The notes under the pieces are model-generated. The model did no database searches and had not been told where the DNA came from. It was given only the letters and a program-made list of their open reading frames with translations. Positions 1-9,113 of a stretch of 21,686 nt of DNA are shown piece by piece. Every line of letters starts with the position of its first letter. Position 1 is the first letter of the stretch. A program made the position numbers and the translations under genes. This DNA is from Chara braunii. Lineage: Eukaryota; Streptophyta; Charophyceae; Charales; Characeae. Location of the stretch: positions 577,142 through 598,827 of the forward strand of contig BFEA01000251.1 in the NCBI GenBank assembly GCA_003427395.1. Direction: 5' to 3'.

Positions 1-32
<32 letters not shown>

Positions 33-58
33 CACTACTACTACTACTACTACCACTA

Positions 59-102
<44 letters not shown>
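1..102. repeat. (ACT)n microsatellite
   Basis: Near-perfect ACT trinucleotide tract with three ACC interruptions. It starts at the window edge, so its full length is unknown. Confidence 0.97.

Positions 103-133
<31 letters not shown>
103..133. repeat. (GA)n microsatellite
   Basis: An uninterrupted GA tract directly abuts the ACT tract, forming a compound microsatellite. Confidence 0.97.
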
Positions 134-136
<3 letters not shown>

Positions 137-472
137 GTGACTTTGGGACTTGACGACATTTGGATTCAAACTCGACATTGGGATTGAGACATTGGACGAG
201 GGATTATTTGGGACCTGTACCGAAAACTTGGTGTTGACAACATTCCCATATCTCCCTCTTCTTTGTCATATCCCCCTCCTCTTCGTCTGTGTATGTTCGG
301 GACTAGCGCATTTCTTCCTATGTGAGTGCCAGGTCCCTTCACACCATGCGATGATGATGATGTATGTTTGGTTTGCATTGCGACATTGATTGGTCTGATC
401 ATTGGTATTTTAGCTTTATCCTGTACTATGTGAGAGAGGTCGGTTCTTGTTCTGGTCTTAGGGTATGCAACA
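134..472. other. Unassigned sequence
   Basis: No supported gene. Short open frames exist on both strands, but none has recognisable composition or motifs. Confidence 0.5.
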
Positions 473-797
473 ACCACACACCTTGTAACCCTACTCCTGA
501 GGAGGGTTCAGCAGGCCGCTAACTTCTTCTGCTTCCAACAGACTTCAGATATCTCAGACCTCTTGCAGCCCTGCGTGCTGTCAGAGTACAGCGTCGGTCC
601 CAGCTATGGCTGACACTCCACAGGTCCAGCTATGGCCGTCTTCTCCAACGCTGAAGCTGTCACCACCTCCAGTTCACGCCTTGTGCAGCAGCGATGTACA
701 TGGTACTAACTGCCAAAAGCCCTGAACCGATGTCCTCATCCTATCTATATCCTACACTAGCCTAGACTCGACCTAGACCAGCTACACTGGGGTCGTG
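473..797. repeat. 325-bp dispersed direct repeat, copy 1
   Basis: This aligns without any gap to 7881-8205 (constant offset of 7408 bp), with scattered substitutions at roughly one in fifteen positions by eye. The copies are in the same orientation. The ends lack TG..CA termini, and the 7 kb between the copies shows no gag-pol, so an LTR pair is unlikely. Just beyond the right end a 14-bp segment appears inverted relative to copy 2. It may be a dispersed repeat or a shared non-coding part of two paralogous gene fragments. Confidence 0.9.
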
Positions 798-979
798 AGC
801 CACGACAGCCTCTCGATGACATCATCGATAAGGCTACCCCTACGTTGACACCGGGAACTGCAGAGTTCACCACACGTTACCGTGTGGACATTGAGCGCAC
901 CCCTGCTAACTTGCTGAAAGCTCAAAAGGCTATGATTCAGCAGGCTAATTGGCACATATGTCCTTCTACTATTGGATGA
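798..979 (+). CDS. Coding-like fragment, unknown product
   Basis: An open frame runs from after a TAG at 758 to a TGA at 977. From about position 798, where the 325-bp repeat ends, the translation looks protein-like, with motifs such as QPLDDIIDKATPTLTPGTAE and LLKAQKAMIQQANWHI. It has no ATG at a sensible start, so it would have to be an internal or terminal exon or a remnant. I do not recognise the family. It is followed in another frame by an alanine-rich open stretch (1023-1265), and the two could be parts of one decayed or spliced gene. Copy 2 of the upstream repeat (7881-8205) is also followed by an alanine-rich reading frame, which hints that two related loci exist in the window. The evidence is compositional only. 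Confidence 0.3.
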
Positions 980-1022
980 GATAGAAGACATACCGAAGAT
1001 TTCTGACGTTTGCTGACCTTGA

Positions 1023-1265
1023 GAGGTCGCTGCAGATGTAGCCAATGCTATTGCGCTAGCTGCTGCCGTCGCTAACACTTGTTACGCAGCTGCTGCTGCC
1101 TCCCTAGCGGTCTGCAAATGTTGGGCCCTTGCTGCGGCCGAGAATCTTCTCTCGTCCCCTGGTAGCATAACTAGAAACACTACTGGAATCCTTCGTGTAT
1201 CAGACAAAGTTTGCCTCCTATCGTCAACTGTCTCTTCCCCACTATCAATACTGCTTATCAGCTAA
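1023..1265 (+). CDS. Alanine-rich coding-like fragment
   Basis: An open frame of about 80 codons ends at TAA 1263-1265 and has no ATG in frame. The first half is strongly alanine-rich (AADVANAIALAAAVA, then a run of five alanines); the second half is serine/leucine-rich. Its frame differs from the open stretch ending at 979, so joining them would need an intron or a frameshift. Family unknown. It could be an exon of a decayed gene or chance composition from GCT/GCC repeats. Confidence 0.25.
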   Translation, partial: EVAADVANAIALAAAVANTCYAAAAASLAVCKCWALAAAENLLSSPGSITRNTTGILRVSDKVCLLSSTVSSPLSILLIS

Positions 1266-1634
1266 ACAAAACATTGTCTGCACTAGTGCCCTCACTGGGG
1301 CCTACTACCGCATTTGTCTGACCGAGTTGTAAAATAAAATAAAATAATTAAATATTTGGCAAGTCAACCAGGCTATTGATCAAGTGGTATCCGCAAAATA
1401 TACACAGACTAAGCAATTGATCTATTCCTACTTTAATTAGTTCTCTCATAGCAACTTCAAACAGAACTGGCAATGGTAGCCTACTACAGTTCTAATCTGA
1501 TGTTGTTTGTTAGGTGTTAGCAGTTTGTCACCTCAAAACTAATCAAAATAAAAATAAATCAAGTGCACAGATGTATGCAGAAATGGGAATAATAGTGAGC
1601 ACCAATTGGAACCTTCCATTCCCCTGTATCCAAC
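1266..1634. other. AT-richer sequence without a gene
   Basis: No supported coding frame. It includes a short AAATA-type low-complexity tract near 1333-1350. Confidence 0.5.
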
Positions 1635-1746
1635 GATCCTGACTTGCATCATCAAGCAGCAGTGCCTGTTGTGTGCACAACGGCCCCTGTGATCCTGACT
1701 TGCATCATCAAGCAGCAGTGTCTATCGTGTGCACAATGGCCCACCC
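1635..1746. repeat. 56-bp tandem duplication
   Basis: Two tandem units start at 1635 and 1691 with the same GATCCTGACTTGCATCATCA beginning. They differ at a few positions (for example TGCCTGTTGTG versus TGTCTATCGTG). Confidence 0.9.
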
Positions 1747-2682
1747 CTGTGCGACCAGTTCTGCTCGTTATTTATCCTCGCAGACAATGAGCCTTACATC
1801 CGATTGATCTGGCTGATGAAGAGGCAATGTAAGGACAACCCCCGATGTCATAAGGAATTATTTAACGTCGCAGACAGGACAATGATCACAGCCGGAGATC
1901 AGATCCTGCCAAAGGTTCTTAATAGACGGTCTGGTAGACGTCTCGCATAGGACTGGCCAGTCCATGTTCCGTCTACAGCGCAGCAAGAGCTTAAACGACA
2001 AAGCAGCAAATTATGCGTGCTCTACTCCCATGGGTTGGAATGGTGACCGTGACCCATGCTTCGACCAGGGCCCTTCAGAGGCACCACCCTCCCCTTCCAG
2101 ATACACCACCAGGAAGAATGTCGACTCTCAAGGTAGCGCTCACGACTCCTAAACCAGAAGAGGACACTCAAGTTCGACGCACTACCTCAAGGTAAGACGA
2201 GATTGAGATGGGAAGATAAGGTAAGGAAACAACGTACCTGAAGATAGCTGCCCCCAACCACAGATTTCTCACCAATTGAGCCGACGTGCATTTTGATGAT
2301 AGGTCATAGCCTCGGTACATACATCTGTTGTCGCCACAGCTCCCACGCTGTAGCCACAGTCTTCCGGCGACACTCCCCCCTACCCGGGAGTCGCTTATCC
2401 AAACCATCTCCAATGTATCCTCAATGAGTAGAAGCTGTCAGGGCACCAAGTAACAAAGTCGCCAGCGCCTGTGATGGCGATATCGAACCAGTTCCGATAC
2501 CAAATTGCAAGGAATATGAGCGAGGGGATAGCCAGAAAACCAAGTTGCAAAATCACGAAGTAGTCCAGATAGTCATGTACCAAGCAGAGAGCACAAATGC
2601 ACCAAGATACCATCCAAATAAGAATAATACAATGAACTTGAGTGCCAATGTCGACGCTCTCTAGTCACACCAACACTGTAGC
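1747..2682. other. No supported gene
   Basis: Several short open frames exist on both strands (for example 1729-1950 plus, 73 codons), but none contains recognisable domains or a coiled-coil or membrane pattern. I see no RNA gene here. Confidence 0.45.
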
Positions 2683-2871
2683 CAATGTCAGTCCTATTGT
2701 TTGGCGCCCAGCGCCCTGCCTACACTACTCAGTCTATCTGTCCTATCTAAGTTCATGTGACTGGCACACATCGAAGNCAATGTCAGTCCTATTGTTTGGC
2801 GCCCAGCGCCCTGCCTACACTACTCAGTCTATCTGTCCTATCTAAGTTCATGTGACTGGCACACATCGAAG
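2683..2871. repeat. Perfect 94-bp duplication around one N
   Basis: 2683-2776 and 2778-2871 are identical by eye and are separated by a single N at 2777. A perfect tandem copy with one ambiguous base exactly at the junction is typical of two contig ends overlapping without being merged, so this is probably an assembly artefact rather than biology. Confidence 0.85.
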
Positions 2872-3984
2872 TCGAAGACCAATGTACGTGACGTCAACAC
2901 GAATGCCAACCACCAGCATACACCAGGTACGTTCTCTCCCCTCCCCTCATCACCCCTTGGCTCCCCTCTGCATGTACCTCCTAGCCGAAGACCACCATCG
3001 CCAACACCTGCCACCACAAGCTCAGCCCGGCTATGGCCGCCGTGCGCCCGCTGCCACCGCAGCGCCCTCTCGCCTCTTTTCGCCCGATTGTGCCCAAGCC
3101 TGCCTGCATAGTGCAGTATCCCACGACAAAGCAGCAGCGTGGCCACAATGCCTGCTCATACCAGAATATCCCACCCCTGGGGCACACACTTTCCTTTACG
3201 GAAAGTGTGCCCGCTGCTGGCTGGCCTGGCCAGGCGTGTGGGTGGGCCCAGTAGCTTGACTCTGGCCCCAAGTGGCTGTGCCCAGGTCCAGTTTTGGATA
3301 CTGGCCTGGGCCTCGCTCTGTTAGGCACATCCAGGCAGCCACCCAGCCTCCAAGTGCTCGCAGCATTCTCATTGGCTAGCGGCACATGTGTGACGACAAT
3401 GCTACTTTCTCATTGGCCCACGGCCAGTCCGTGATGTGTCAGCCTCATTCAGCGTGTGCCCAGGGCGCAACCACCTGAGCCCTGGGCTCAACTGTACAGC
3501 GCAGCCCTTGCTTCTGGAAAGAGCCTGGAGGCTCACGTCGCTGTGTAACCAACTGGCGTGCTGCAACTGTCTGAGTCCCCACATATGGAAAATGTCAAAA
3601 ACAGGCCTCACTTGAATATTCAGGCCCAACTTCACTTAGGACGGGCACGAGGCTTGCTGCGGGCCACAGCCCAGAACACTTGTATGTCTGATAAGGGCCC
3701 CGCGAGTCTCATTCCTCTCAATTTCAATTCAATTTGAAATATTATTTCCGACCGGCGTCCAGTATCACATACTGATTATTTTCTTTTTTTTTTCAGAAAT
3801 ACCTATATGGGAGGCTCTCAGGCCTTGGCAACCCCAAGTGAAGGCCACAGCCAGAGAAAATGAGCGCTGTGACCAGGCTGCACCAGATAGTTGCCAGTAG
3901 GCCACAAGTCGCGCCCCTGACCACGCAAACTACACCCAGTAAGGACTAGGCAGGTAGGCAGTCCCTACCAGATGGGCATCGTGG
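2872..3984. other. GC-rich unassigned sequence
   Basis: No convincing gene. Overlapping open frames on both strands (about 2850-3385) reflect high GC and have no recognisable motifs. A short hairpin with arms GGCACAC..CTTTCC and GGAAAGTGTGCC lies at about 3179-3212. A poly(T) run followed by CAG is at 3784-3796. Confidence 0.45.
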
Positions 3985-4141
3985 ACTCCAGCCGAGAAGG
4001 TGGCCGGGCCAGAGAGAGGGATATTGGGCAGCAGGCACTTTAAAGCATGGATACGATCCAGACCACCGGACAGGGATCCGGACCGTCCGTGGTTCGGGGT
4101 CCGGGGTCCGGGTCCGGGTCCGGATCTCGGTCCGGATGTGT
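3985..4141. repeat. CCGGA/GGTCCGG-rich repeat, left copy
   Basis: An outer segment carrying CACTTTAAAGCATGGATACG (about 4037-4056) leads into a cluster of TCCGGA and GGGTCCGG motifs (4060-4135). The reverse complement of the same arrangement occurs at about 5585-5790. The two are diverged members of one repeat family in opposite orientation, or the two ends of one element. Confidence 0.65.
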
Positions 4142-4383
4142 GGGCCCCAGCCCAACGAGCAAAAATTTTTTGGGTGGTCCACGGCGTTTGTTCATGCTCT
4201 GGGGCGCCCCAAAAAAATGGTGCCTGATTTTTTATCCCCCTCGCCAACGATCCGGAAGGCCCAAAAAGTCTACCAGGGGGTTTGGTAACTTTGGTTTTGT
4301 TTCCTACCTGCGGCGCAAGTGTGCAGTGCACCCAGAGCAGTGCAATGGTGACGATGCGCAAAAAAAACAAAAAAAATTATGTG
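4142..4383. other. Unassigned spacer with A-rich runs
   Basis: It contains several A and T homopolymers (for example 4361-4376) and no supported gene. Confidence 0.5.
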
Positions 4384-4761
<378 letters not shown>

Positions 4762-4892
4762 GGATTCACATTGAAGTCCGTGTTTCAGCAGTTATGGGAC
4801 CACTTAGCACGCGAGTTTCTGGGCAGTAGCAGGCCAACTCACCACGTGCTTTTCAGGGCTTCCCTCCACTACTTACCAAATGTGCAAAACTA

Positions 4893-5150
4893 GAATGAAT
4901 CTTCTGCTAGAACATGGAACCATACGCCGCCATATGTTTTGTCTTTTGTGCAAGTAGTGACGAGTGGAGCAAGGCCCTTAGGGCCACTCCTCTTGAGAAA
5001 AGGAAACAAAAGAAAGAGTTGGAATGACTCTTCTGCTAGAACATGGAACCATACGCCACCACATGGTTTGTCTTTTGTGCACGTAGTGACGAGTGGAGCA
5101 AGGCCTTTAGGGCTGCTGCTCGTAGGAAAACGAAACAAAAGAAAAGAGAG
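4893..5150. repeat. 129-bp tandem duplication
   Basis: Unit 1 (4893-5021) and unit 2 (5022-5150) are in register with an offset of 129 bp. They share CTTCTGCTAGAACATGGAAC and GACGAGTGGAGCAAGGCC, with roughly one difference per ten bases. The segment upstream of unit 1 (about 4776-4806) recurs inverted after unit 2 (about 5178-5210). Confidence 0.85.
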
Positions 5151-5410
5151 AGGTACGGTAGCAAGTAGTTGTAACTTGTGACCCATAACTGCTCGAAAGC
5201 AGACCTGACTTCGGATCCAGAACATATATTGCTGGCCTGCTCCGCTCTCATACGAAATTTGCCGAACGTCTCTTGAGATATTGGACCCTTGCAGATGCAC
5301 TGCTGGGGTCCTTTGGGAAAAAAAGACTTTTCAATAAGGAATACATGGGCCCAATTTTTTTTTCCTGTACTCCTCTGTCGTCCTCCTCCTCCTCCTTTTT
5401 GGGTTATTTA
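5151..5410. other. Unassigned, with short (TCC)n
   Basis: No gene is supported. A short TCC-rich tract lies at about 5381-5396, just before the U6-like block. Confidence 0.5.
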
Positions 5411-5485
5411 TTTTTTATTTGGTCCACTTCCTCATTGATGCGTGTCATCTTGGCGCAGGGGCCATGCTAATCTTGCCCTTGGGAC
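5411..5485 (-). pseudogene. U6 snRNA-derived fragment, minus-strand copy
   Basis: Read on the minus strand, it carries the U6 core AGATTAGCATGGCCCCTGCG, a GATGACACGCATNAAT block and a GTGGACCAAAT end resembling the U6 3' terminus. A 5' stem-loop-like GTCCCAAGGG precedes them. About 30 nt of the expected 5' half (including the region of the conserved ACAGAG box) is missing between stem-loop and core. An upstream element and TATA box were not seen. It is a truncated copy, not a functional gene. U6 is a well-known donor for LINE-mediated retropseudogenes and template-switch chimeras. Confidence 0.85.
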
Positions 5486-5541
5486 ATTCATTAACATTGG
5501 AAGGAGAAGATTAGCATGGCCCCTGCACATGGATGACACGC
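5474..5541 (+). pseudogene. U6 snRNA-derived fragment, plus-strand copy
   Basis: Read on the plus strand, it has a degenerate 5' stem-loop (CCCTTGGGACAT), an ATTGGAA-type segment, GAGAAGATTAGCATGGCCCC and a GGATGACACGC block. About eight nucleotides around the start of the ACAGAG box are missing, and the copy stops after GACACGC, lacking the U6 3' end. It is head-to-head with the minus-strand copy, and the two share the self-complementary stem-loop sequence in the middle. Transcripts across both would fold into a U6 sense/antisense hairpin. Confidence 0.85.
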
Positions 5542-5584
5542 TTTAACTGAGTAGGAGTAGAGGCGTTGTTTTTTTGTTTGTTTT

Positions 5585-5790
5585 TTTCCGGACAATACAG
5601 GGGATCCGGACCTGGGGTCCGGACCGGTCCGGAAATTCTGGAATATTCCGGTTTTCCGGAAGTCTGGATGGGCCCGGAAGGTCTGGGGTCCGGGGTTCGG
5701 AATCGATCCGGGGTCCGGCCCGGCGTAGCTATGCTTTAAAGTGGCAGTGCTGGCATTCTGGCCAGCAGCAAGCACAACAGCTAGCACCCT
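5585..5790. repeat. CCGGA/GGTCCGG-rich repeat, right copy (inverted)
   Basis: Dense TCCGGA, GGTCCGGACC and GGGTCCGG motifs run from 5588 to 5725, followed by GTAGCTATGCTTTAAAGTGG (about 5727-5746). This is the reverse complement, with substitutions, of the outer part of the left copy near 4037-4056. Weaker inverted similarity continues outward (TGGCCAG, CAGTGCTGG). Confidence 0.65.
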
Positions 5791-5977
5791 GGGATAACAG
5801 CGCTAGTGGTGCACACCAGCAGTAACCAGTGCCATAGATGGAAGGGTGCGCGCTGGAGAAGGGTTGAGAGGTGGAAGGGTAGATCCTTGGGAGAGAGGAG
5901 GAGGCTGTGGGGACAGGTGGATACTTCCCTGGCAGGCAACGGGAGAGCAGCTATGTGGTCAGACCTTCAGCGGTCAT

Positions 5978-6091
<114 letters not shown>

Positions 6092-6106
6092 GCTACTAGC
6101 AGGCAT

Positions 6107-6565
6107 CAGGGTTGCATAGCTGCCGACCGCTGACCCCAACCGCCGACCATCTTGCAGCCGACCAGTAGGGCCGATCGCCGACCAGTCAGCAAACAGCCAT
6201 CCACTGATTTTTTTTCAAATCTGAGTTGGGGGCTGTACTGCGCTTGCTGAGTACAGCCCAAATCCCCTGAGAAACTTTTGGGGATTGGGGGGGAGCGGGC
6301 ATAGGGGGGGTATAGAGGGGTATAGGGGTGGTATAGGGGGTATTGGGGGGTTATGAGGGTGTTGGGGGGTGGTTTGGGGGTTTTGAGGGGTGTGTGGGGG
6401 TATTGGGGGCGGGTATGGGGGTGTTGGTGGGGTTATTGGGGGTTCTGACCCCCCCCCCCCCCCCCCCCGGACGTCCCCCGACCGGTAGGTGCCGACCAGC
6501 TGACCGGTCGGCTGGTCGGCATCCGACCAGTCAAGGGGCGCCGACCATCAGGGTATGCAACACTG
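6107..6565. mobile_element. Non-autonomous hAT-type element (459 bp)
   Basis: The left end starts CAGGGTTGCATA and the right end, read inward on the other strand, starts CAGTGTTGCATA, giving 12-bp terminal inverted repeats with one mismatch. Both sides carry an identical 8-bp target-site duplication, GCAGGCAT (6099-6106 and 6566-6573). CAGNGTTGCATA-like ends and 8-bp TSDs are typical of the hAT superfamily. Subterminal regions carry repeated GCCGACC motifs: 6122, 6142, 6157 and 6177 at the left; 6491 and 6540 at the right, plus inverted GGTCGGC at 6506 and 6514. These would suit transposase binding. There is no transposase frame. The interior is a G-rich degenerate repeat ending in a C20 tract. 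The perfect TSD suggests a fairly recent insertion. Confidence 0.93.
6284..6468. repeat. G-rich degenerate repeat followed by C20
   Basis: Inside the hAT-type element, irregular units of the GGGGGTAT / GGGTGTTG type (6284-6447) contain dozens of runs of three or more G. They switch abruptly to 20 consecutive C (6449-6468). The plus strand can form G-quadruplexes, and the G part can pair with the C run. Confidence 0.9.
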
Positions 6566-6573
6566 GCAGGCAT

Positions 6574-6918
6574 ACTAGAGGTTAGGGCTACCACTCTGTT
6601 GCTGTATTGATTGAGTGGAGGCGTGAAGAGGGCTTTCATTATCAAGAGACTTCAGTGTTCAGTGTGTTCGGCATTATGACTCTGCTTTCAGTTCGGTCAA
6701 CTCATGCATGGTCTTCGATGAGTTCTTGCCGCTCAAAATTTTTGTGTTCTCACAGCAGGTTCCTTGCATAGACATTGGTTTAGGATAGCTCAGCTCTGCC
6801 TTCTACAGGCAGGCCGCCACGAACAGGTAGCACAGAGGGCTCACCAGATAAACACCCCCTACAAGGTTGGATATCTAACCCTCATCCAATCGATTTCTGC
6901 AAACTCTTTGGCAAAGAT
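6574..6918. other. Unassigned sequence
   Basis: No supported gene or repeat was seen between the hAT-type element and the tRNA-derived retroposon. Confidence 0.5.
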
Positions 6919-6934
6919 AGCTGCAGTTGTTTCT

Positions 6935-7024
6935 TTTTTCAGGTAGTACTTTACTCATCTGCTTCTTGTTGAGTTCGAACTCAGGTCTGTATTTCAACGG
7001 TTCAGGGGTGCACCAACTGAGCTA
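6935..7024 (-). mobile_element. tRNA-derived retroposon (90 bp) with 16-bp TSD
   Basis: On the minus strand the insert starts TAGCTCAGTTGGT, a classic Pol III A box at tRNA position 8. It continues through a degenerate anticodon region to a B box GAGTTCGAACTC (6971-6982), then a short unique tail ending in five A. It is flanked by perfect 16-bp direct repeats AGCTGCAGTTGTTTCT at 6919-6934 and 7025-7040. The 5' acceptor strand is missing, so it is a 5'-truncated tRNA retropseudogene or a very short SINE. No intact cloverleaf or anticodon arm remains, so it is not a tRNA gene. Confidence 0.9.
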
Positions 7025-7091
7025 AGCTGCAGTTGTTTCTAACAAAACCTGTTGACCTCCTTACATAAGAACACTGCCGGAGTTGTTCCGA

Positions 7092-7160
7092 GCAGTAGGT
7101 CACTACCTCATCCCAACAGCAACAAGCAGTAGGTGTCGCTACCTCATCCCAACAGCAACA
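7092..7160. repeat. 34-35-bp tandem duplication
   Basis: Two units start GCAGTAGGT at 7092 and 7126 and share CTACCTCATCCCAACAGCAA. Confidence 0.85.
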
Positions 7161-7699
7161 CCTCTTCCGTTATTGTGACCGTACTTAACCAACTTTGCTT
7201 CTTTTAACGATCGTTTCACTATGAAATGGGAAGGGAAGACAGGAGATAGCCACACCACTTTGTAATGAACCTGGTTGTTTGTTGTCAGATGACCAACACT
7301 CGCACACATAGACTTCCAAGTATGCCCATACATACACAGAAGGAAGGGGAGAGGGTGGGAGTATCACACCACACAGGGAGAGAGAAACACAGCGAAGAAT
7401 TGTCCATGCGATATGACAGAGAACACTGAAAGTGCACTTCGCTCCACAGAATCCTCACAACCAGTCACAAAAGAAAGCCGAGTAGATCACATCCAAGAAA
7501 AATTGAAGCAATGATAGTTCAAACCCAGTATCAACACTGTTTATTAAACTCAGAGTCTCGAATTGCCAGGATAGCCCCAGAACTATGGTGCGCTGCTCAG
7601 AAATGAGCAGCGCTTCACTTCCCACACCCTGAGTAACTGCCAAATCACCCCTGAGCCCCTGAAACAACCAGCGCCAACCAGATACAACTCCCAGAGGGA
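7161..7699. other. No supported gene
   Basis: Long open frames on the minus strand (within 7455-7889) have no recognisable features and overlap plus-strand coding-like sequence. Nothing else was identified. Confidence 0.45.
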
Positions 7700-7838
7700 A
7701 GCGCCGCCCTGAAACAGGACTCGGAGGCCAAGCGCTTCTCAGAGGATGAAGAAGAAGACCAGTGCCACAGTGTCTGATGATGATGAAGTGCCGGATGACT
7801 TCCCGGGTGGAAGTTTGCAACAGCGCCACCTCTCCTGA
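7700..7838 (+). pseudogene. Acidic coding-like remnant, two frames
   Basis: One plus-strand frame reads ALKQDSEAKRFSEDEEEDQC before a TGA at 7775. The overlapping next frame reads SDDDEVPDDFPGGSLQQ up to a TGA at 7836. Both look protein-like, and one frameshift near 7770 would join them. They lie directly upstream of copy 2 of the 325-bp repeat, which suggests a decayed gene end or exon. The family is unknown, and only composition supports the call. Confidence 0.25.
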
Positions 7839-7880
7839 GAAGATGATCTCTGAGGAAGAAGCTGCAGCTATGGCTGCAGC

Positions 7881-8205
7881 ACCACACACCCTGTAACTCT
7901 ACTCCTGAGGAGGGTTCAGCAGGGCACCAACTTCTCCTGCCCCCAGCAGACTTCAGATAGCTCGGACCTCTGGCAGCCCCGCGTGCTGTCAGAGTACAGC
8001 GTCAGTCCCAGCTATGGCTGACACTCCGCAGGTCCAGCTATGGCCGTCTTCTCCAACGCTGAAGCTGTCACCACCTCCAGTTCACGCGTTGTGCAGCAGC
8101 GATGTACATGGTACCGACTGCCAAAAGCCCTGAACCGATGCCCTCATCCTATCTATATCCTACACTAGCCTAGACTCGACCTAGACCGGCTACACTGGGG
8201 TCGTG
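7881..8205. repeat. 325-bp dispersed direct repeat, copy 2
   Basis: Collinear with 473-797 without gaps. The sequence after it differs from that after copy 1, except that a 14-bp segment next to the boundary (GGCTGCCGTGGCTC) is the inverse of GAGCCACGACAGCC after copy 1, with one mismatch. Confidence 0.9.
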
Positions 8206-8597
8206 GCTGCCGTGGCTCACAGCATGGCGATATCACATCAAGCTGCCGCTGCGGTGGAATGAGCCACTGCCTGGCAAAGCCATTGTTTCTCACAGTGTTA
8301 CCTTTCCTTTATCGTTAACGTTTTGACTCAAGAAACAGACGTCCTGTGTGAGATGCCCAGAGGTCTGGACAATCACACGGAATCACTTCCTGAAGCATGT
8401 CCTAAGCTGCGCTGCATAAGCATGAGATTTTTCTTCTCCTTTCTAAAAGAATACATAGGTTCTTCGCCGCAACTCTTCCTCTTCTACAGCCTCAGGTCTT
8501 CATCTTTGGTGGAGACGGGGGAACTACTGGTTAGCCAAGAGGAAAGTGGAAAACACAGCGCAACTGCTATATGAACACCTGCAGCTCTGCTGCCATA
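8206..8597. other. Sequence 3' of the coiled-coil locus
   Basis: No supported gene on either strand. It would contain the 3' UTR of the minus-strand locus if that is transcribed. No clear polyadenylation signal was established. Confidence 0.4.
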
Positions 8598-8760
8598 TTA
8601 TGTACCATTATGACCATTCATCATGGCAACGACCACACACGTGATAAACAGCTCTTCGTATCGCCAGATCTTGTCCTTTTCCCTTATTTTAGCCTGCAAT
8701 CCCATCTCCTTCCTTTCTTCTAGACAATGAAGAACTGCCCTTGTTGTCATATACTGGACC
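8598..8760 (-). CDS. Coiled-coil locus, C-terminal block
   Basis: In this frame the translation contains LEERKEMGLQAKIREKDKIW, continuing the charged helical character, and ends at TGA 8598-8600. It is reached from the preceding block (frame ending at TAA 8689) by a 1-nt shift near 8750, or by an intron. The last dozen residues, VVVAMMNGHNGT, are not coiled coil, so the true C-terminus is uncertain. Confidence 0.45.
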
Positions 8761-9113
8761 ATGCTTGCTCCAATCTCCGAACCATGGACAATCACCCACA
8801 TCGTCTGTATGCATTGTCTCATCACGCATACTACTCTCCATAGCCAGCTTCATCTCAAGCTCGGTAATTCGAGCCCTGAGTGGAATCACTTCTGCTGCAA
8901 AGGCATTCATAACGTAGTCACCCCCACCACCGGCCTCTTCATCCCCTTCGCCTCCTAACACTCCCGCTTCTCCTAGGATCATGCCATTGTAGAACTCCTG
9001 CAACTCCTTCAGCCGGGCAAAAAACAATTTTTCTTCCTCTGCGAGTCTCTGCCTAGTAACGTTATGAGCATTCCGCTCTAAGCTCTGTGAACAAGTCCTT
9101 GTCGCCTTCTTCA
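8689..9113 (-). CDS. Coiled-coil locus, block before the C-terminus
   Basis: Protein-like features are RQRLAEEEKLFFARLKELQE, a Gly/Glu linker (VLGGEGDEEAGGGG), then a second helix ITELEMKLAMESSM and an acidic tail. It is in a different frame from the block above it (ending 9062), so a 1-nt shift or splice junction falls at about 9070-9113. The frame stays open further 5', but translation there is no longer helical. Confidence 0.55.

Noticed and set aside
2838-3385. Overlapping open frames on both strands of the GC-rich segment
   Set aside because: High GC lowers stop frequency; the frames include part of the suspected artefactual duplication and show no recognisable domain.
6935-7024. Functional tRNA gene
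   Set aside because: The 5' acceptor strand is missing, the anticodon arm is degenerate, and the sequence is bounded by a TSD and A tail, which indicates a retroposon.
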